From Methyloprofundus sp. (GTDB lineage Bacteria > Pseudomonadota > Gammaproteobacteria > Methylococcales > Methylomonadaceae): DNA of 64,000 bases. The position numbers and the translations under genes were made by a program. Positions 35,265 to 43,677 of this stretch are shown piece by piece (position 1 is the stretch's first letter; each line of letters starts with the position of its first letter). The notes below the pieces were generated by a model. The model was given only the letters and a program-made list of their open reading frames with translations, was not told the DNA's origin and made no database searches. The stretch covers positions 3,885,630-3,949,629 of the forward strand of contig AP023240.1 of the NCBI GenBank assembly GCA_016592635.1, given 5' to 3'.

Positions 35265-35366
35265 ATTTTATTCCACCCCATAAAATGCCATCAACTTGCT
35301 TTCATATTATGCCTGTGTAATATTTTTGTCAAATTTGATGTCTTATTAGAAGCATAGAAAATATTG

Positions 35367-35394
35367 GATTTAATTCGAATCTGACCCCATTTAT
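35367..35394. repeat. 28-bp direct repeat, copy 2
   Basis: Begins GATTTAATTCGAATCTGA and continues to 35394; same orientation as the copy at 34572-34599, with one mismatch. It lies upstream of the antitoxin gene. Confidence 0.85.
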
Positions 35395-35425
35395 GTATTT
35401 ATATGTGATTCCTCATTCTTTCTGC

Positions 35426-36367
35426 TTAGCTCAATTTCAAATTATCTCGCCATTCAACCCCGTCAAATTCAACCAATTGTTTTGAACCAATTGACCACAA
35501 GCATTCTTCACAGCTTTTTAACTTATAAGTTAAGCTTGGTATTACGCTATTTTCGGAAAATAAAACCTTTTGTACTCCACCTCCTCTTAATACCTCATAA
35601 ATCTCACTCATACTACTTACAAAGATTCTTCCCATATACGAACACACCCCCCATAGCTTATCATTAGTAACTTCATTATCAATAATTTCCCAGTTATCAA
35701 GTCCAGTTCCTTTGAGCACAGTTCCTTTTTCTCCACAAACATATACTGATCCATCACTCGCATATACCGCATCATATAAGTCAACATTAACAGGAAGAAC
35801 TATTCGTTGTATTTTATTATTTCTTATTAAATATGCCAACCCATGCCAACCAAACAAATATAGATGTTTTTTTTCATTTCCTATCACTTTTTCAAACCCA
35901 ACATATTTGTATTGATCAATTTCAGAGATCATATCAACTTCAACTTGCTGCCATTCAGACTGCATATCTCTGCAATTATCTCTGTAATAAATAGCACTCC
36001 CCCCCCCAACTACATATTGCTGCCCATTACTGAAAATAGTCTGCGACCTGTTCATACTCGAATGAGCTTCATGATTAATAGCTCCCATTGACTCAATTGA
36101 GTTACCATCGAAACACCATATTTCGCCATCCTCACCAAGGAAATAGCCAAAAATATTTCCATTATTTCTAACTACCGTTACATCACAACAATTTGATGGA
36201 ACCAAAACTCCACTAGCTATATTATTTTCTTTATAAACCAAAATACTATGGGCTTCTTTTTTTTCGAACAACTCATCTATAGATAAAACAAGCAAGCCCA
36301 CTCCCTTTGTGATGGGTACCCCAGTAACAAAAGATATTCCAGGATTTGAGAAATCTACTTTTTTCAT
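35426..36367 (-). CDS. Propeller-like protein of unknown family, candidate immunity protein
   Basis: A 313-residue protein without signal peptide or membrane helix. It contains repeating beta-propeller-like blades: GYFLGEDGEIWCFDGNSIES, YLFGWHGLAYLIRNNKIQRI, SDGSVYVCGEKGTVLKGTGL, WGVCSYMGRIFVSSMSEIYE and LWSIGSKQLVEFDGVEW. I do not recognise a specific family. It starts 14 bases after the PAAR-like effector gene on the same strand, the usual place for the cognate immunity gene. The base composition is noticeably AT-rich, as is common for exchangeable effector-immunity cassettes. The function is inferred from position and fold impression only. Confidence 0.6.
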   Translation of the reverse strand: MKKVDFSNPGISFVTGVPITKGVGLLVLSIDELFEKKEAHSILVYKENNIASGVLVPSNCCDVTVVRNNGNIFGYFLGEDGEIWCFDGNSIESMGAINHEAHSSMNRSQTIFSNGQQYVVGGGSAIYYRDNCRDMQSEWQQVEVDMISEIDQYKYVGFEKVIGNEKKHLYLFGWHGLAYLIRNNKIQRIVLPVNVDLYDAVYASDGSVYVCGEKGTVLKGTGLDNWEIIDNEVTNDKLWGVCSYMGRIFVSSMSEIYEVLRGGGVQKVLFSENSVIPSLTYKLKSCEECLWSIGSKQLVEFDGVEWRDNLKLS

Positions 36368-36381
36368 AATTCACCTATTAC

Positions 36382-37443
36382 TTAACTTAACCAACTAGAG
36401 GCCAAATTACCAGCTTCGTCAGACATCTCTCTTTTAGCACTCCCATCCTTTCCTTTTCCTGCTCCATACTGAGACATTGAAACTTGCGCATCACCATCCT
36501 GAACGCTCTTATGATAATCAAGCAACTGCCCTTCAAGACATTCTTCACTACACTGCTCAAATGTATCAGCTGCAGTAATTGCACCTACCATAGCTACAAT
36601 TTCCACATCCTCTTTAACTCCCTTCCCACCCAATTGATTTACAAAAGCTTTTCGTTTCGTTGAAAGTACGCCGTGTGTAGAGCAGGAGGCGGCATGCCCT
36701 TGAACACACATCGTAGGAGCAGCATCAGCATCATACCTATCCCAACCAGGGTAACGCTTTCCTGTTTTCCTATTCTGGCCTTTTTGAATAAATGACTTCA
36801 CATCAATCAAGTGATCTCCAGTAAACCCTGTACAACAATTAGGAGAGCCAGAGCCTCCATAGGGAACTAATTTACATACCTGAGCAGCTTGGCAACTTGG
36901 ATCATCGCATTCCTCACTCCGGTCTCCCTTATGTTGTGAACATGCATCTTGCTCATTTTTCTTTTCTTGTGCACATGGGTCATCCGTATTTCCTGCAGCA
37001 TCAATTGCCATACTATCCATAAACGGCCAGGGCGGTGTATCTCCTGGCATACTAGCATGATTATTAGTCGTCATATCCAAATGCCGATCAACATTCTTCC
37101 CTTCAACCTTAACGTCCATAGACCAAGCCTGAAAATATACCTTGCCTTTATTTTTACTGGTAATCACCCCTTTTTTAGCCGCACAACCAGCCTCATCCCC
37201 CATCGAAGTCTTAAAATAAGACTTATTTTTGAGCATAATCTCTTTATCTGAAATTTTAACTTTTTTACTACCTTTAGCTGTATCAGAAGCAGAACCTGTA
37301 TTAGGGTAAGGAACAGGAATACCAGGAGGGGTTGCAGGGTTCTCTGGAGGAGTAAAGCAGACATCAGGAAACGCACAAATAGTTTTACCTGAGGCTGCTT
37401 TACAGGCTATCTCCCGACCATTAGCAAATACTTCATTAGCCAT
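36382..37443 (-). CDS. PAAR-like (DUF4150) T6SS effector with C-terminal toxin region
   Basis: A 353-residue protein. Residues about 1-125 are the DUF4150 PAAR-like domain that caps VgrG (MANEVFANGREIACKAASGK, then CFTPPENPATPPGIPVPYPN, DEAGCAAKKGVITSKNKGKV, ARAWSMDV-type here FQAWSMDVKVEGKNV). The rest is a cysteine-rich toxin candidate with many CxxxxC-like spacings and a CCTGFTGDHLIDVKSFI segment that resembles HNH/GHH-type nuclease motifs. I start at ATG 37443 with AAGGGTG before it; it overlaps the ketosynthase-like gene by eight bases. The nuclease call is tentative. Confidence 0.8.
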   Translation of the reverse strand: MANEVFANGREIACKAASGKTICAFPDVCFTPPENPATPPGIPVPYPNTGSASDTAKGSKKVKISDKEIMLKNKSYFKTSMGDEAGCAAKKGVITSKNKGKVYFQAWSMDVKVEGKNVDRHLDMTTNNHASMPGDTPPWPFMDSMAIDAAGNTDDPCAQEKKNEQDACSQHKGDRSEECDDPSCQAAQVCKLVPYGGSGSPNCCTGFTGDHLIDVKSFIQKGQNRKTGKRYPGWDRYDADAAPTMCVQGHAASCSTHGVLSTKRKAFVNQLGGKGVKEDVEIVAMVGAITAADTFEQCSEECLEGQLLDYHKSVQDGDAQVSMSQYGAGKGKDGSAKREMSDEAGNLASSWLS

Positions 37444-38482
37444 TGTTATCACCCTTTATCTTCCAGAGCAATACCATTGCAGAGCGCTTACCGTCATCAT
37501 TGCCTAGATGTGCTAATATATTATTTCCTTCACTGTAACCTTTTTCACAAGCAGCTTGTAAATAAATTAGCATCACGGCCGCCAAAGCAGAACCAACTTC
37601 ACCAATACAATCAGCAGGATGCCATATATCAAATTCTTGTTTACGCTTCCTAAGAATGCGTAGTAATGCTAGAGCTGCTTCCTTAAAATAATACTGCTCT
37701 CCTGATAAGTCGGTAATTCTGAAATCCATATCACCCATATCACAAGATGCATCCTCTAACGCCTCTCTAATTGCAGCTGATAATCCATTTGCTCGCAAAG
37801 GCTCCTCAGAATAAACATGCGACTCTTCCACCCCAAAACCTAACCCAGCACAAATTAATTGTGCCCCTTGTTTAGCTGCAACTGGCTCTACCACCAAAGC
37901 AGCCCCTGCTTCTCCAGGAATAAAACCATTTGAATTATTACTGGTCAATAAGCGCTCATATTCCTCATAATGCGCTAAAGTAGCTGCAACTAATAGACTA
38001 TCCGTTGCAGCAATCAAAACATGAGTAACTTTTAACTCTTCAATCAACCGTCGCGCATGTTGTAAAGCAACTGCTACCGCTACATGGCCTTTTGCAATCA
38101 CCCGTGATTTTTCATGAAACTCCAACCCAAGTTCATCCTGCAAATCCAGAAAAAACTGATTATCATCATCAATCACTCTTCCCGCCCTTTCATGTTCAGA
38201 CAAACAAAGTAGCATCGGAGTTGCTTCTGGTTTAATCTGCTGATTAGCATCCAAACATTCCGTAATAGCCATCGCAGCCATTTTAATTAATTTGGTTTTA
38301 CCGCGCCAAGGTTCTTCTAAAGGTACTTCACTGCCCATAATCCATTCACCGCCATTATCCATAAAGCGGGTTTCTTGCACATTATCAATGGCACAACGAA
38401 TAGCGGCACAAGAAGCAGACGCATTTAAACCAACGCCTGTTACCATACCAACTCCGGTAATGGCTAACGGCAAACCACTCAT
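37436..38482 (-). CDS. Ketosynthase-like (thiolase-fold) T6SS accessory protein, probably non-catalytic
   Basis: A 348-residue beta-ketoacyl-synthase-like protein: LAITGVGMVTGVGLNASASC at the start, VTHVLIAATDSLLVAATLAH, NGFIPGEAGAALVV and a C-terminal ADCIGEVGSALAAVML. The position of the nucleophile (usually TACSS-like) reads VIAKGHVAVAVALQHA with no cysteine, so condensing activity is unlikely. Such proteins occur between DUF2169 and DUF4150 genes in T6SS effector modules and probably help load the effector. It overlaps its neighbours on both sides (4 and 8 bases). Confidence 0.83.
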   Translation of the reverse strand: MSGLPLAITGVGMVTGVGLNASASCAAIRCAIDNVQETRFMDNGGEWIMGSEVPLEEPWRGKTKLIKMAAMAITECLDANQQIKPEATPMLLCLSEHERAGRVIDDDNQFFLDLQDELGLEFHEKSRVIAKGHVAVAVALQHARRLIEELKVTHVLIAATDSLLVAATLAHYEEYERLLTSNNSNGFIPGEAGAALVVEPVAAKQGAQLICAGLGFGVEESHVYSEEPLRANGLSAAIREALEDASCDMGDMDFRITDLSGEQYYFKEAALALLRILRKRKQEFDIWHPADCIGEVGSALAAVMLIYLQAACEKGYSEGNNILAHLGNDDGKRSAMVLLWKIKGDNNG

Positions 38483-39591
38483 AAGTCCGCCTCATCTACA
38501 GTCGCTTTATTAGCTTTGGCTAAATGTGCGAGTGAAGGATAGTAGGTTTTTCCTAATTCACGTGCTCGCCACCAAGCACGCGACATTTCCCCAGCAAGTA
38601 CTTGTGGTATTTCAAAGATATTTTTTTTCAATGGTATATTAGCCCTCCAAGTCATAGTAAAAATACCTTTGTCTGGCTCAATCACAATGGTATCTATGAC
38701 AGCCTTAGTCTCGTGCTTTGCACCTTTCTTGCGAAAAAATACAATCGGCATAGCAATGGTTGGTACCTTAAAGGCAGTACGCCCTTCAGGCGTGAGATTA
38801 ACGAGAACAACCTCTTCGCCACCTTGCAAATAAGCTATCTGTTGATCTTCTGGGGCGGCCTGATAATAGGCTTCATTAAAGTCAGCGGGTAGAAAAGGAA
38901 AGCAGTTATCAATCCAGTTTTGATCATAAGTGCCACCATGTTTAATACGTGATGCCCAACCACGACCTATAGGACCTAAAGCCATAGGCTGGTATGCTAC
39001 ATTTAATTTTGTGACGGGCTGATTGACAGCTTCCGTCTTTGGCATGGGTGTCCCTTTAACTAAACCTCCAGCTTGCTGCGCATGAAAACCTTTACCCACA
39101 GGGTTTTGCATATAGGCACTATGTTTATTTTTATCTTCATGGTAATTATCTAGACCACCAAAGGCATCATCATAACTGAAAGGCATAACAGTAAAATCTT
39201 CCAGCATACTTTGATCTATGGAACCACTAGCTGTCCATTGCCGCTCACCAGTAACCATAAATGTTTTAGTAAGCGACGCAAGTTTAATCCCTACTTGAAC
39301 TTTATTAACTGGCTTGCCTTGCGGAGCATAAGCACTACCATTTAACAGTACGTCACAACGGTGTTTGATTGGTGCATAATCAACTTCGTAGACTGGTGCT
39401 GAAAATCCTGGCTCGCCGGTGAAAGTATCCGCTTCAATTAAGGGAACTTGCTCTTCAGCCAAAACGACTACGCCACCTTGCTTTGGAATAGTGAAGGTTC
39501 CTTTCACCACCACCACGAGTAGCTCACGGCCATCGGGCTGCATCCCCATCGTATATCCTGCTGGCATACCTGTAGAATTAAGAAGATCCAT
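38479..39591 (-). CDS. DUF2169 family T6SS accessory/adaptor protein
   Basis: A 370-residue protein with typical DUF2169 features: GYTMGMQPDGRELLVVVVKG, APVYEVDYAPIKHRCDVLLN, GERQWTASGSID and DDAFGGLDNYHEDKNK, then MALGPIGRGWASRIKHGGTY. DUF2169 proteins are encoded with PAAR-like effectors and act as adaptors that dock the effector to VgrG. It is the first gene of the effector module, overlapping the ketosynthase-like gene by four bases (ATGA). A REP half-palindrome lies 52 bases upstream of the start. Confidence 0.86.
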   Translation of the reverse strand: MDLLNSTGMPAGYTMGMQPDGRELLVVVVKGTFTIPKQGGVVVLAEEQVPLIEADTFTGEPGFSAPVYEVDYAPIKHRCDVLLNGSAYAPQGKPVNKVQVGIKLASLTKTFMVTGERQWTASGSIDQSMLEDFTVMPFSYDDAFGGLDNYHEDKNKHSAYMQNPVGKGFHAQQAGGLVKGTPMPKTEAVNQPVTKLNVAYQPMALGPIGRGWASRIKHGGTYDQNWIDNCFPFLPADFNEAYYQAAPEDQQIAYLQGGEEVVLVNLTPEGRTAFKVPTIAMPIVFFRKKGAKHETKAVIDTIVIEPDKGIFTMTWRANIPLKKNIFEIPQVLAGEMSRAWWRARELGKTYYPSLAHLAKANKATVDEADL

Positions 39592-39642
39592 AGATTTAGT
39601 ACTCTTACAATATCTTGTTAAGCAAAAAAAGGGTTAGCGTCT

Positions 39643-39666
39643 GTCGCGGCTAAAAGCCCCTCCTAC
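39643..39666. repeat. REP half-palindrome between DUF6484 and DUF2169 genes
   Basis: Twenty-three bases (39644-39666) identical to the right arm of the REP at 29601-29660, including CTAAAAGCCCCTCCTAC. The left arm is missing here. Confidence 0.75.
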
Positions 39667-39670
39667 TTAC

Positions 39671-40138
39671 TTAATTTATTTGTACTGAACCGCCTTTAAT
39701 TCGATTCACCCCTGATGACCTGCTGAGAACATAAGCCCCTCTTAAAATAACCTTGCCTGATTTAGTTAAAGTTATACTAGCCTTGCCACATTTTAAAGTA
39801 ATATTTTGCCGTGCCGATAATACAATACTTTCACCATCTAGCTCAGCATTGGCAGACTCATCTTGCGCATTTTTTTCAGTAACAACTTGCTGTATTTTGC
39901 CAATAATTAATGGCATTCGCGAGTCTCCACCTTCAAACATTAGTGCTACCTCACAGCCAACATCCTTGCTTTGCATTGCTACCGTACTACGTGCAGGAAT
40001 GGCTGCTTCATCAGGATTTCTAGGGAAGGCAACGAGTGGCGAGCCATCATTATTAATACTTAATAACAAGCCAATGACAACACCCTCAATTTTTTGGCTT
40101 ATTTGGGTATCATTATTTTCTATTTGTGTCGTTTGCAT
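39671..40138 (-). CDS. DUF6484 domain protein, VgrG-associated
   Basis: A 155-residue protein with the DUF6484 pattern: GVVIGLLLSINNDGSPLVAF, then PRNPDEAAIPARSTVAM and CEVALMFEGGDSRMPLIIGK. A second half (ESIVLSARQNITLKCGKASI, then TLTKSGKVILRGAYVLSRSS, GVNRIKGGSVQIN) resembles the beta-helical tip of VgrG proteins. It follows vgrG on the same strand with a gap of 44 bases. It probably assists the VgrG tip or effector loading. Confidence 0.8.
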   Translation of the reverse strand: MQTTQIENNDTQISQKIEGVVIGLLLSINNDGSPLVAFPRNPDEAAIPARSTVAMQSKDVGCEVALMFEGGDSRMPLIIGKIQQVVTEKNAQDESANAELDGESIVLSARQNITLKCGKASITLTKSGKVILRGAYVLSRSSGVNRIKGGSVQIN

Positions 40139-40182
40139 ATGCTAACTCTCCACAGTGTGTCGCTAAATACGTTAAACAGGCA

Positions 40183-42426
40183 TTAATTCTGGAGAATTTT
40201 TTTGCCTTTCATGGTGATATTTTTTGAGGCTTTAATATCAATTTTACCTGAGCCTTTCACCGTAATATCCTTACCTACTATTTGAATAGTACCGTCTTTT
40301 TTCATGGTGATACTGGCCTTTCCAGTTTTAATAACAATCTGGTCACCGACATCAATCACCAAGTTCTTGCCAACCTTAATCGTTTGATCTTTACCAACAC
40401 TGACAGTATTGTTATCACCAATACTTTCAGTTAAATCCTTACTAATAGTGACCGTCTGACTAGCGCCATAAGTTTCGCTAACATTTCCACCTACTTTAGT
40501 CGATTTAGTGGCGCCCACTTCCTGCGCTTTAGCCGCACCAACCGTTTCATTCATCGCCGCACCAACCGAGACCTGGTAAGCCACTCCAATAGTTAACTTC
40601 TTATCAACACCAATTGTTTCGGTCTTACTCACTGCAACCGTTTCAGTCTTGCTATTACCAATGGTTACAGAACGATTGGAGCCAATATTAATGGTTTCGT
40701 TAACCGCTACTTTTTCAGTACGGTTATTACCAATCGTAATGCCTTCATCATTACCAACCAACTCAGTCCGGTCGTGTCCAATAGTAATAGTTTCATCATT
40801 ACCAACCTTTTCAGTTCTATCGTTGCCTATAGTAATGGTTTCATCGTTACCAATGTCTTCCGTTCGGTCATGACCAACAAAAGTGGTCTCATCATTTTCT
40901 ACAATATTATCTTGATTCTTTTCAGCGTGAACATAAACCTGCTCTTCACCCATCTTATCTTCAAAGCGAATCTCATTGAAATTGGCGCCACTACCGCCTT
41001 GTGAGCTACGACTTTTAATACCACTTTGGGTTTTATTGGCGGGCAAGTCATAAGGTGGTGTCTGATCGCCATTATAAACACGCCCTGTAACGATTGGTCT
41101 ATCAGGATCACCCTCTAAAAATTCAACAATCACTTCTTGGCCAATCCGTGGAATATGAATCCCACCCCATGTCTTGCCTGCCCATAACTGGGACACGCGT
41201 ACCCAGCAAGACGAGTTTTCATTGGATTCACCATAACGATCCCAATGAAATTGCAACTTAACTTGACCATGCTCATTAGTATAAATTTCTTCACCGCCTG
41301 GCCCAACCACAACTGCAGTTTGTGGCCCTTGCACAACAGGTTTGGCTGTCATTCTTGCAGGCCTAAAGACTACGTCACTAGCAACGACTGAAAAACTATT
41401 GGTATAAGAACTGCTTCCTCCACTACCAGCTTCAAAATCATCGCCCTGAAAATTGTGAGTCACTGATACCAATAGGTATTCTCGGTTCTGATCTTTGCGG
41501 GTAAAATTTGCCAAAGTGAATAGTGCTCCACATCCTATTCTCCTTACATTTCCTTGGCCTTGAGCCTGTGCATGTTGAGTATGTAGCTCTTCTATGCGGG
41601 TACGTACGTAATTATCACCATCACCACTGACCACATATTCTCCAGGGTAATCAAAAATCTCATACTCTGATTCGCTATGATCCTTGGCAATCTTGGCATC
41701 AACCTCTAAAGCAGTTTTAGGGAACTTAAAATCATAGTCTGTTAAAACACAGGTTCCTGGCTGAATTTTCTGTGAAAAGAACCAGCGGTTTATACATACT
41801 TCGTCATGAGCTTCTCCCTCACTAAGAGGGTGATAATCAATATCTGCACCGCCCTCTAAGGGGCTGTGAGAACTACTGCTGTCAGCCAGGTTCAGCGTAT
41901 GTTTGCCTTCTTCATGGGTAAAGTAATAATAAATACCTTCCTGCTCCATCAAGCGACTAATAAAATTAAAATCAGTTTCACGATATTGAACACAATATTC
42001 CCACGTACGATAGTCTGCTGTTAACTTGCTTTCAATATCACTAAAGCCTAACCCATTACAAACTTCATTAATAATATCAGGGACAGTCATTTCCTGAAAT
42101 ATTCTGCAATCTGAAGTGCGCGTTAACATCCATAACCAAGGATGAATGGTTGCATGATAGCGATGAAACTGCCCTTCATTCACTGCCTGAGAAATACTCG
42201 TTATATAGCCATTAAAGAAGCGATTTTCTTCCTGTAAATCCAAACGTATGGAAATATTTTGTCCAAGTATTTCAGCAAAGTCTATATCTTGTTCACTCGC
42301 AAGATCAACATTAATGGTAAATAATCGCCCTAACTCTTCTTTTAGCATGAAACTTTGCAGCAATAGTACATCGGTACCAAGTGGCGTAATAATTTCTATT
42401 TCACGATATTTTTGAGTTACCGACAT
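40183..42426 (-). CDS. vgrG: VgrG (TssI) T6SS spike protein with long repetitive tail
   Basis: A 747-residue spike protein. Residues about 1-340 are the gp27-like part (EIITPLGTDVLLLQSFMLKE, EQEGIYYYFTHEEGKHTLNL); about 375-490 hold the gp5-like OB region (GEEIYTNEHGQVKLQFHWDR, then WGGIHIPRIGQEVIVEFLEG, DPDRPIVTGRVYN). Residues about 508-735 are a needle of short repeats with the unit IGNDxTxxVG, drifting to VGxxxTxxV and ending in a lysine-rich stretch (GSGKIDIKASKNITMKGKKI). VgrG trimers cap the Hcp tube and carry PAAR-type effectors, such as the one encoded downstream. Confidence 0.95.
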   Translation of the reverse strand: MSVTQKYREIEIITPLGTDVLLLQSFMLKEELGRLFTINVDLASEQDIDFAEILGQNISIRLDLQEENRFFNGYITSISQAVNEGQFHRYHATIHPWLWMLTRTSDCRIFQEMTVPDIINEVCNGLGFSDIESKLTADYRTWEYCVQYRETDFNFISRLMEQEGIYYYFTHEEGKHTLNLADSSSSHSPLEGGADIDYHPLSEGEAHDEVCINRWFFSQKIQPGTCVLTDYDFKFPKTALEVDAKIAKDHSESEYEIFDYPGEYVVSGDGDNYVRTRIEELHTQHAQAQGQGNVRRIGCGALFTLANFTRKDQNREYLLVSVTHNFQGDDFEAGSGGSSSYTNSFSVVASDVVFRPARMTAKPVVQGPQTAVVVGPGGEEIYTNEHGQVKLQFHWDRYGESNENSSCWVRVSQLWAGKTWGGIHIPRIGQEVIVEFLEGDPDRPIVTGRVYNGDQTPPYDLPANKTQSGIKSRSSQGGSGANFNEIRFEDKMGEEQVYVHAEKNQDNIVENDETTFVGHDRTEDIGNDETITIGNDRTEKVGNDETITIGHDRTELVGNDEGITIGNNRTEKVAVNETINIGSNRSVTIGNSKTETVAVSKTETIGVDKKLTIGVAYQVSVGAAMNETVGAAKAQEVGATKSTKVGGNVSETYGASQTVTISKDLTESIGDNNTVSVGKDQTIKVGKNLVIDVGDQIVIKTGKASITMKKDGTIQIVGKDITVKGSGKIDIKASKNITMKGKKILQN
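40395..40910 (-). repeat. Coding tandem repeats in the vgrG needle
   Basis: About twenty short units encode IGNDETITIGNDRTEKV-like turns; the copies between about 40,690 and 40,900 are nearly identical at DNA level and the later ones diverge. Such a run may expand or contract by recombination. Confidence 0.7.
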
Positions 42427-42652
42427 ATTAAATACCCTTTAATTAAATATTTACTATCAATCTTGACGGATGAGTTTTCTACCTTCAACCATATAATCAA
42501 TTGCGACTAAAACAACTTTAGCCGCCACCATTTTGGACAAAAACACCTGTAAAATAATATAAGGTGGTATTTTTATTATAGCGCCAGCGATTCTGACATT
42601 ACTATGGAGTTTACTTCAACTCTTGAATCTAATCCAGCGAGCTCTAGAATAG

Positions 42653-43441
42653 CTATGCAGCATTTGACCATTGCTGCAATTCCTCAGCCTGTTGGTTCAA
42701 ATTGATTCTTAATATACGCTCTTTAATAATTGCTTCACAACGACTGCGTAAACGTCCATTATCCTCCTCAAACCGTCCTGTTAACCCTGTCTGCTGACCA
42801 AGATAGATCAAACATTGTTTGGAGTGCTCATCACCATTAATTGGACGAGTAGTGTTGACCTCATTGATTACACTTCCTGCTATCTCATAACCTACCATAT
42901 AAGCTTGACGCTGCCAATTGGAATAAATAGCACCAGTACGCCTCACATGATCTGGTATCAATGGACGTGGCATACTTGTATGTGGGTCATCTGGAGTTTG
43001 CATGGCAGATACACAAAGTCGTGCTAAAGTATCTACTACCCCACGAGTGCCTAATAAATACCTAGCTGATTCATCTGTTCGGTTGATTGCCTGATAAGTA
43101 CCTTCAAGAATCATTCGCCCTCCCGCCACAAAAAAACCACCTGAATCGACCACCCGATTTATTCCTATCTCTAAAAGATCTCTTGCTACTGCTGTTACAC
43201 CGTCACCGACACTATTTGCTGTTGCTATTGAGGTCATAATGGCCAGCCCATCGCCAAGATCACCTGAGGGAGAGGCATTAAGCCCAGCAGCTATCGCTCC
43301 ATTCGCAGTAAGGACACGCCCAGCAAATGTTCGAGTTCGCTGAACATCATTTTCTGGACTAATAGGGTACCTTAGTGCACGGCGGCGAATCAGCGCTACA
43401 AAGCTCCTATAAAGATCAGGTTCCTGAGTATTGACTGTCAT
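42653..43441 (-). CDS. Unknown 262-residue protein between clpV and vgrG
   Basis: A soluble protein with no signal peptide and no recognised family. It has an N-terminal basic part (YRSFVALIRRRALRYPISPE), a glycine/alanine-rich middle (AGRVLTANGAIAAGLNASPS, GDLGDGLAIMTSIATANSVG, then GVTAVARDLLEIGINRVVDS, GGFFVAGGRMILEGTYQAIN) and a helical, charged C-terminus (RLRSRCEAIIKERILRINLN). It lies alone between clpV and vgrG on the same strand with spacers over 220 bases on both sides. Position suggests a cargo or accessory protein of the T6SS. The middle could insert into membranes, but that is only an impression. Confidence 0.6.
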   Translation of the reverse strand: MTVNTQEPDLYRSFVALIRRRALRYPISPENDVQRTRTFAGRVLTANGAIAAGLNASPSGDLGDGLAIMTSIATANSVGDGVTAVARDLLEIGINRVVDSGGFFVAGGRMILEGTYQAINRTDESARYLLGTRGVVDTLARLCVSAMQTPDDPHTSMPRPLIPDHVRRTGAIYSNWQRQAYMVGYEIAGSVINEVNTTRPINGDEHSKQCLIYLGQQTGLTGRFEEDNGRLRSRCEAIIKERILRINLNQQAEELQQWSNAA

Positions 43442-43677
43442 ACAGTTACTCCTAAGCGAAATTTAAGTTCTGATTTATCATATGAACGACTACCCCACTC
43501 AATGTACAATTTTTTTATGCTTAAATGGCACCATTTAACTCTATGCATAAACAAGTGGCTTAAACGCTACATCATTACTAATGGTTAAAACAATAACCAA
43601 ATACCCTCAATCGGACAATAGTTACTCATTGCACAGTGTTATTAAATTTCTGATAGCCTAATCCATGTTTAGATTGA

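Noticed and set aside
36387..37376. Several overlapping ORFs in other frames of the PAAR-like effector gene.
   Set aside because: They are shadows; the DUF4150 frame has the ribosome binding site, the domain and the operon overlaps.
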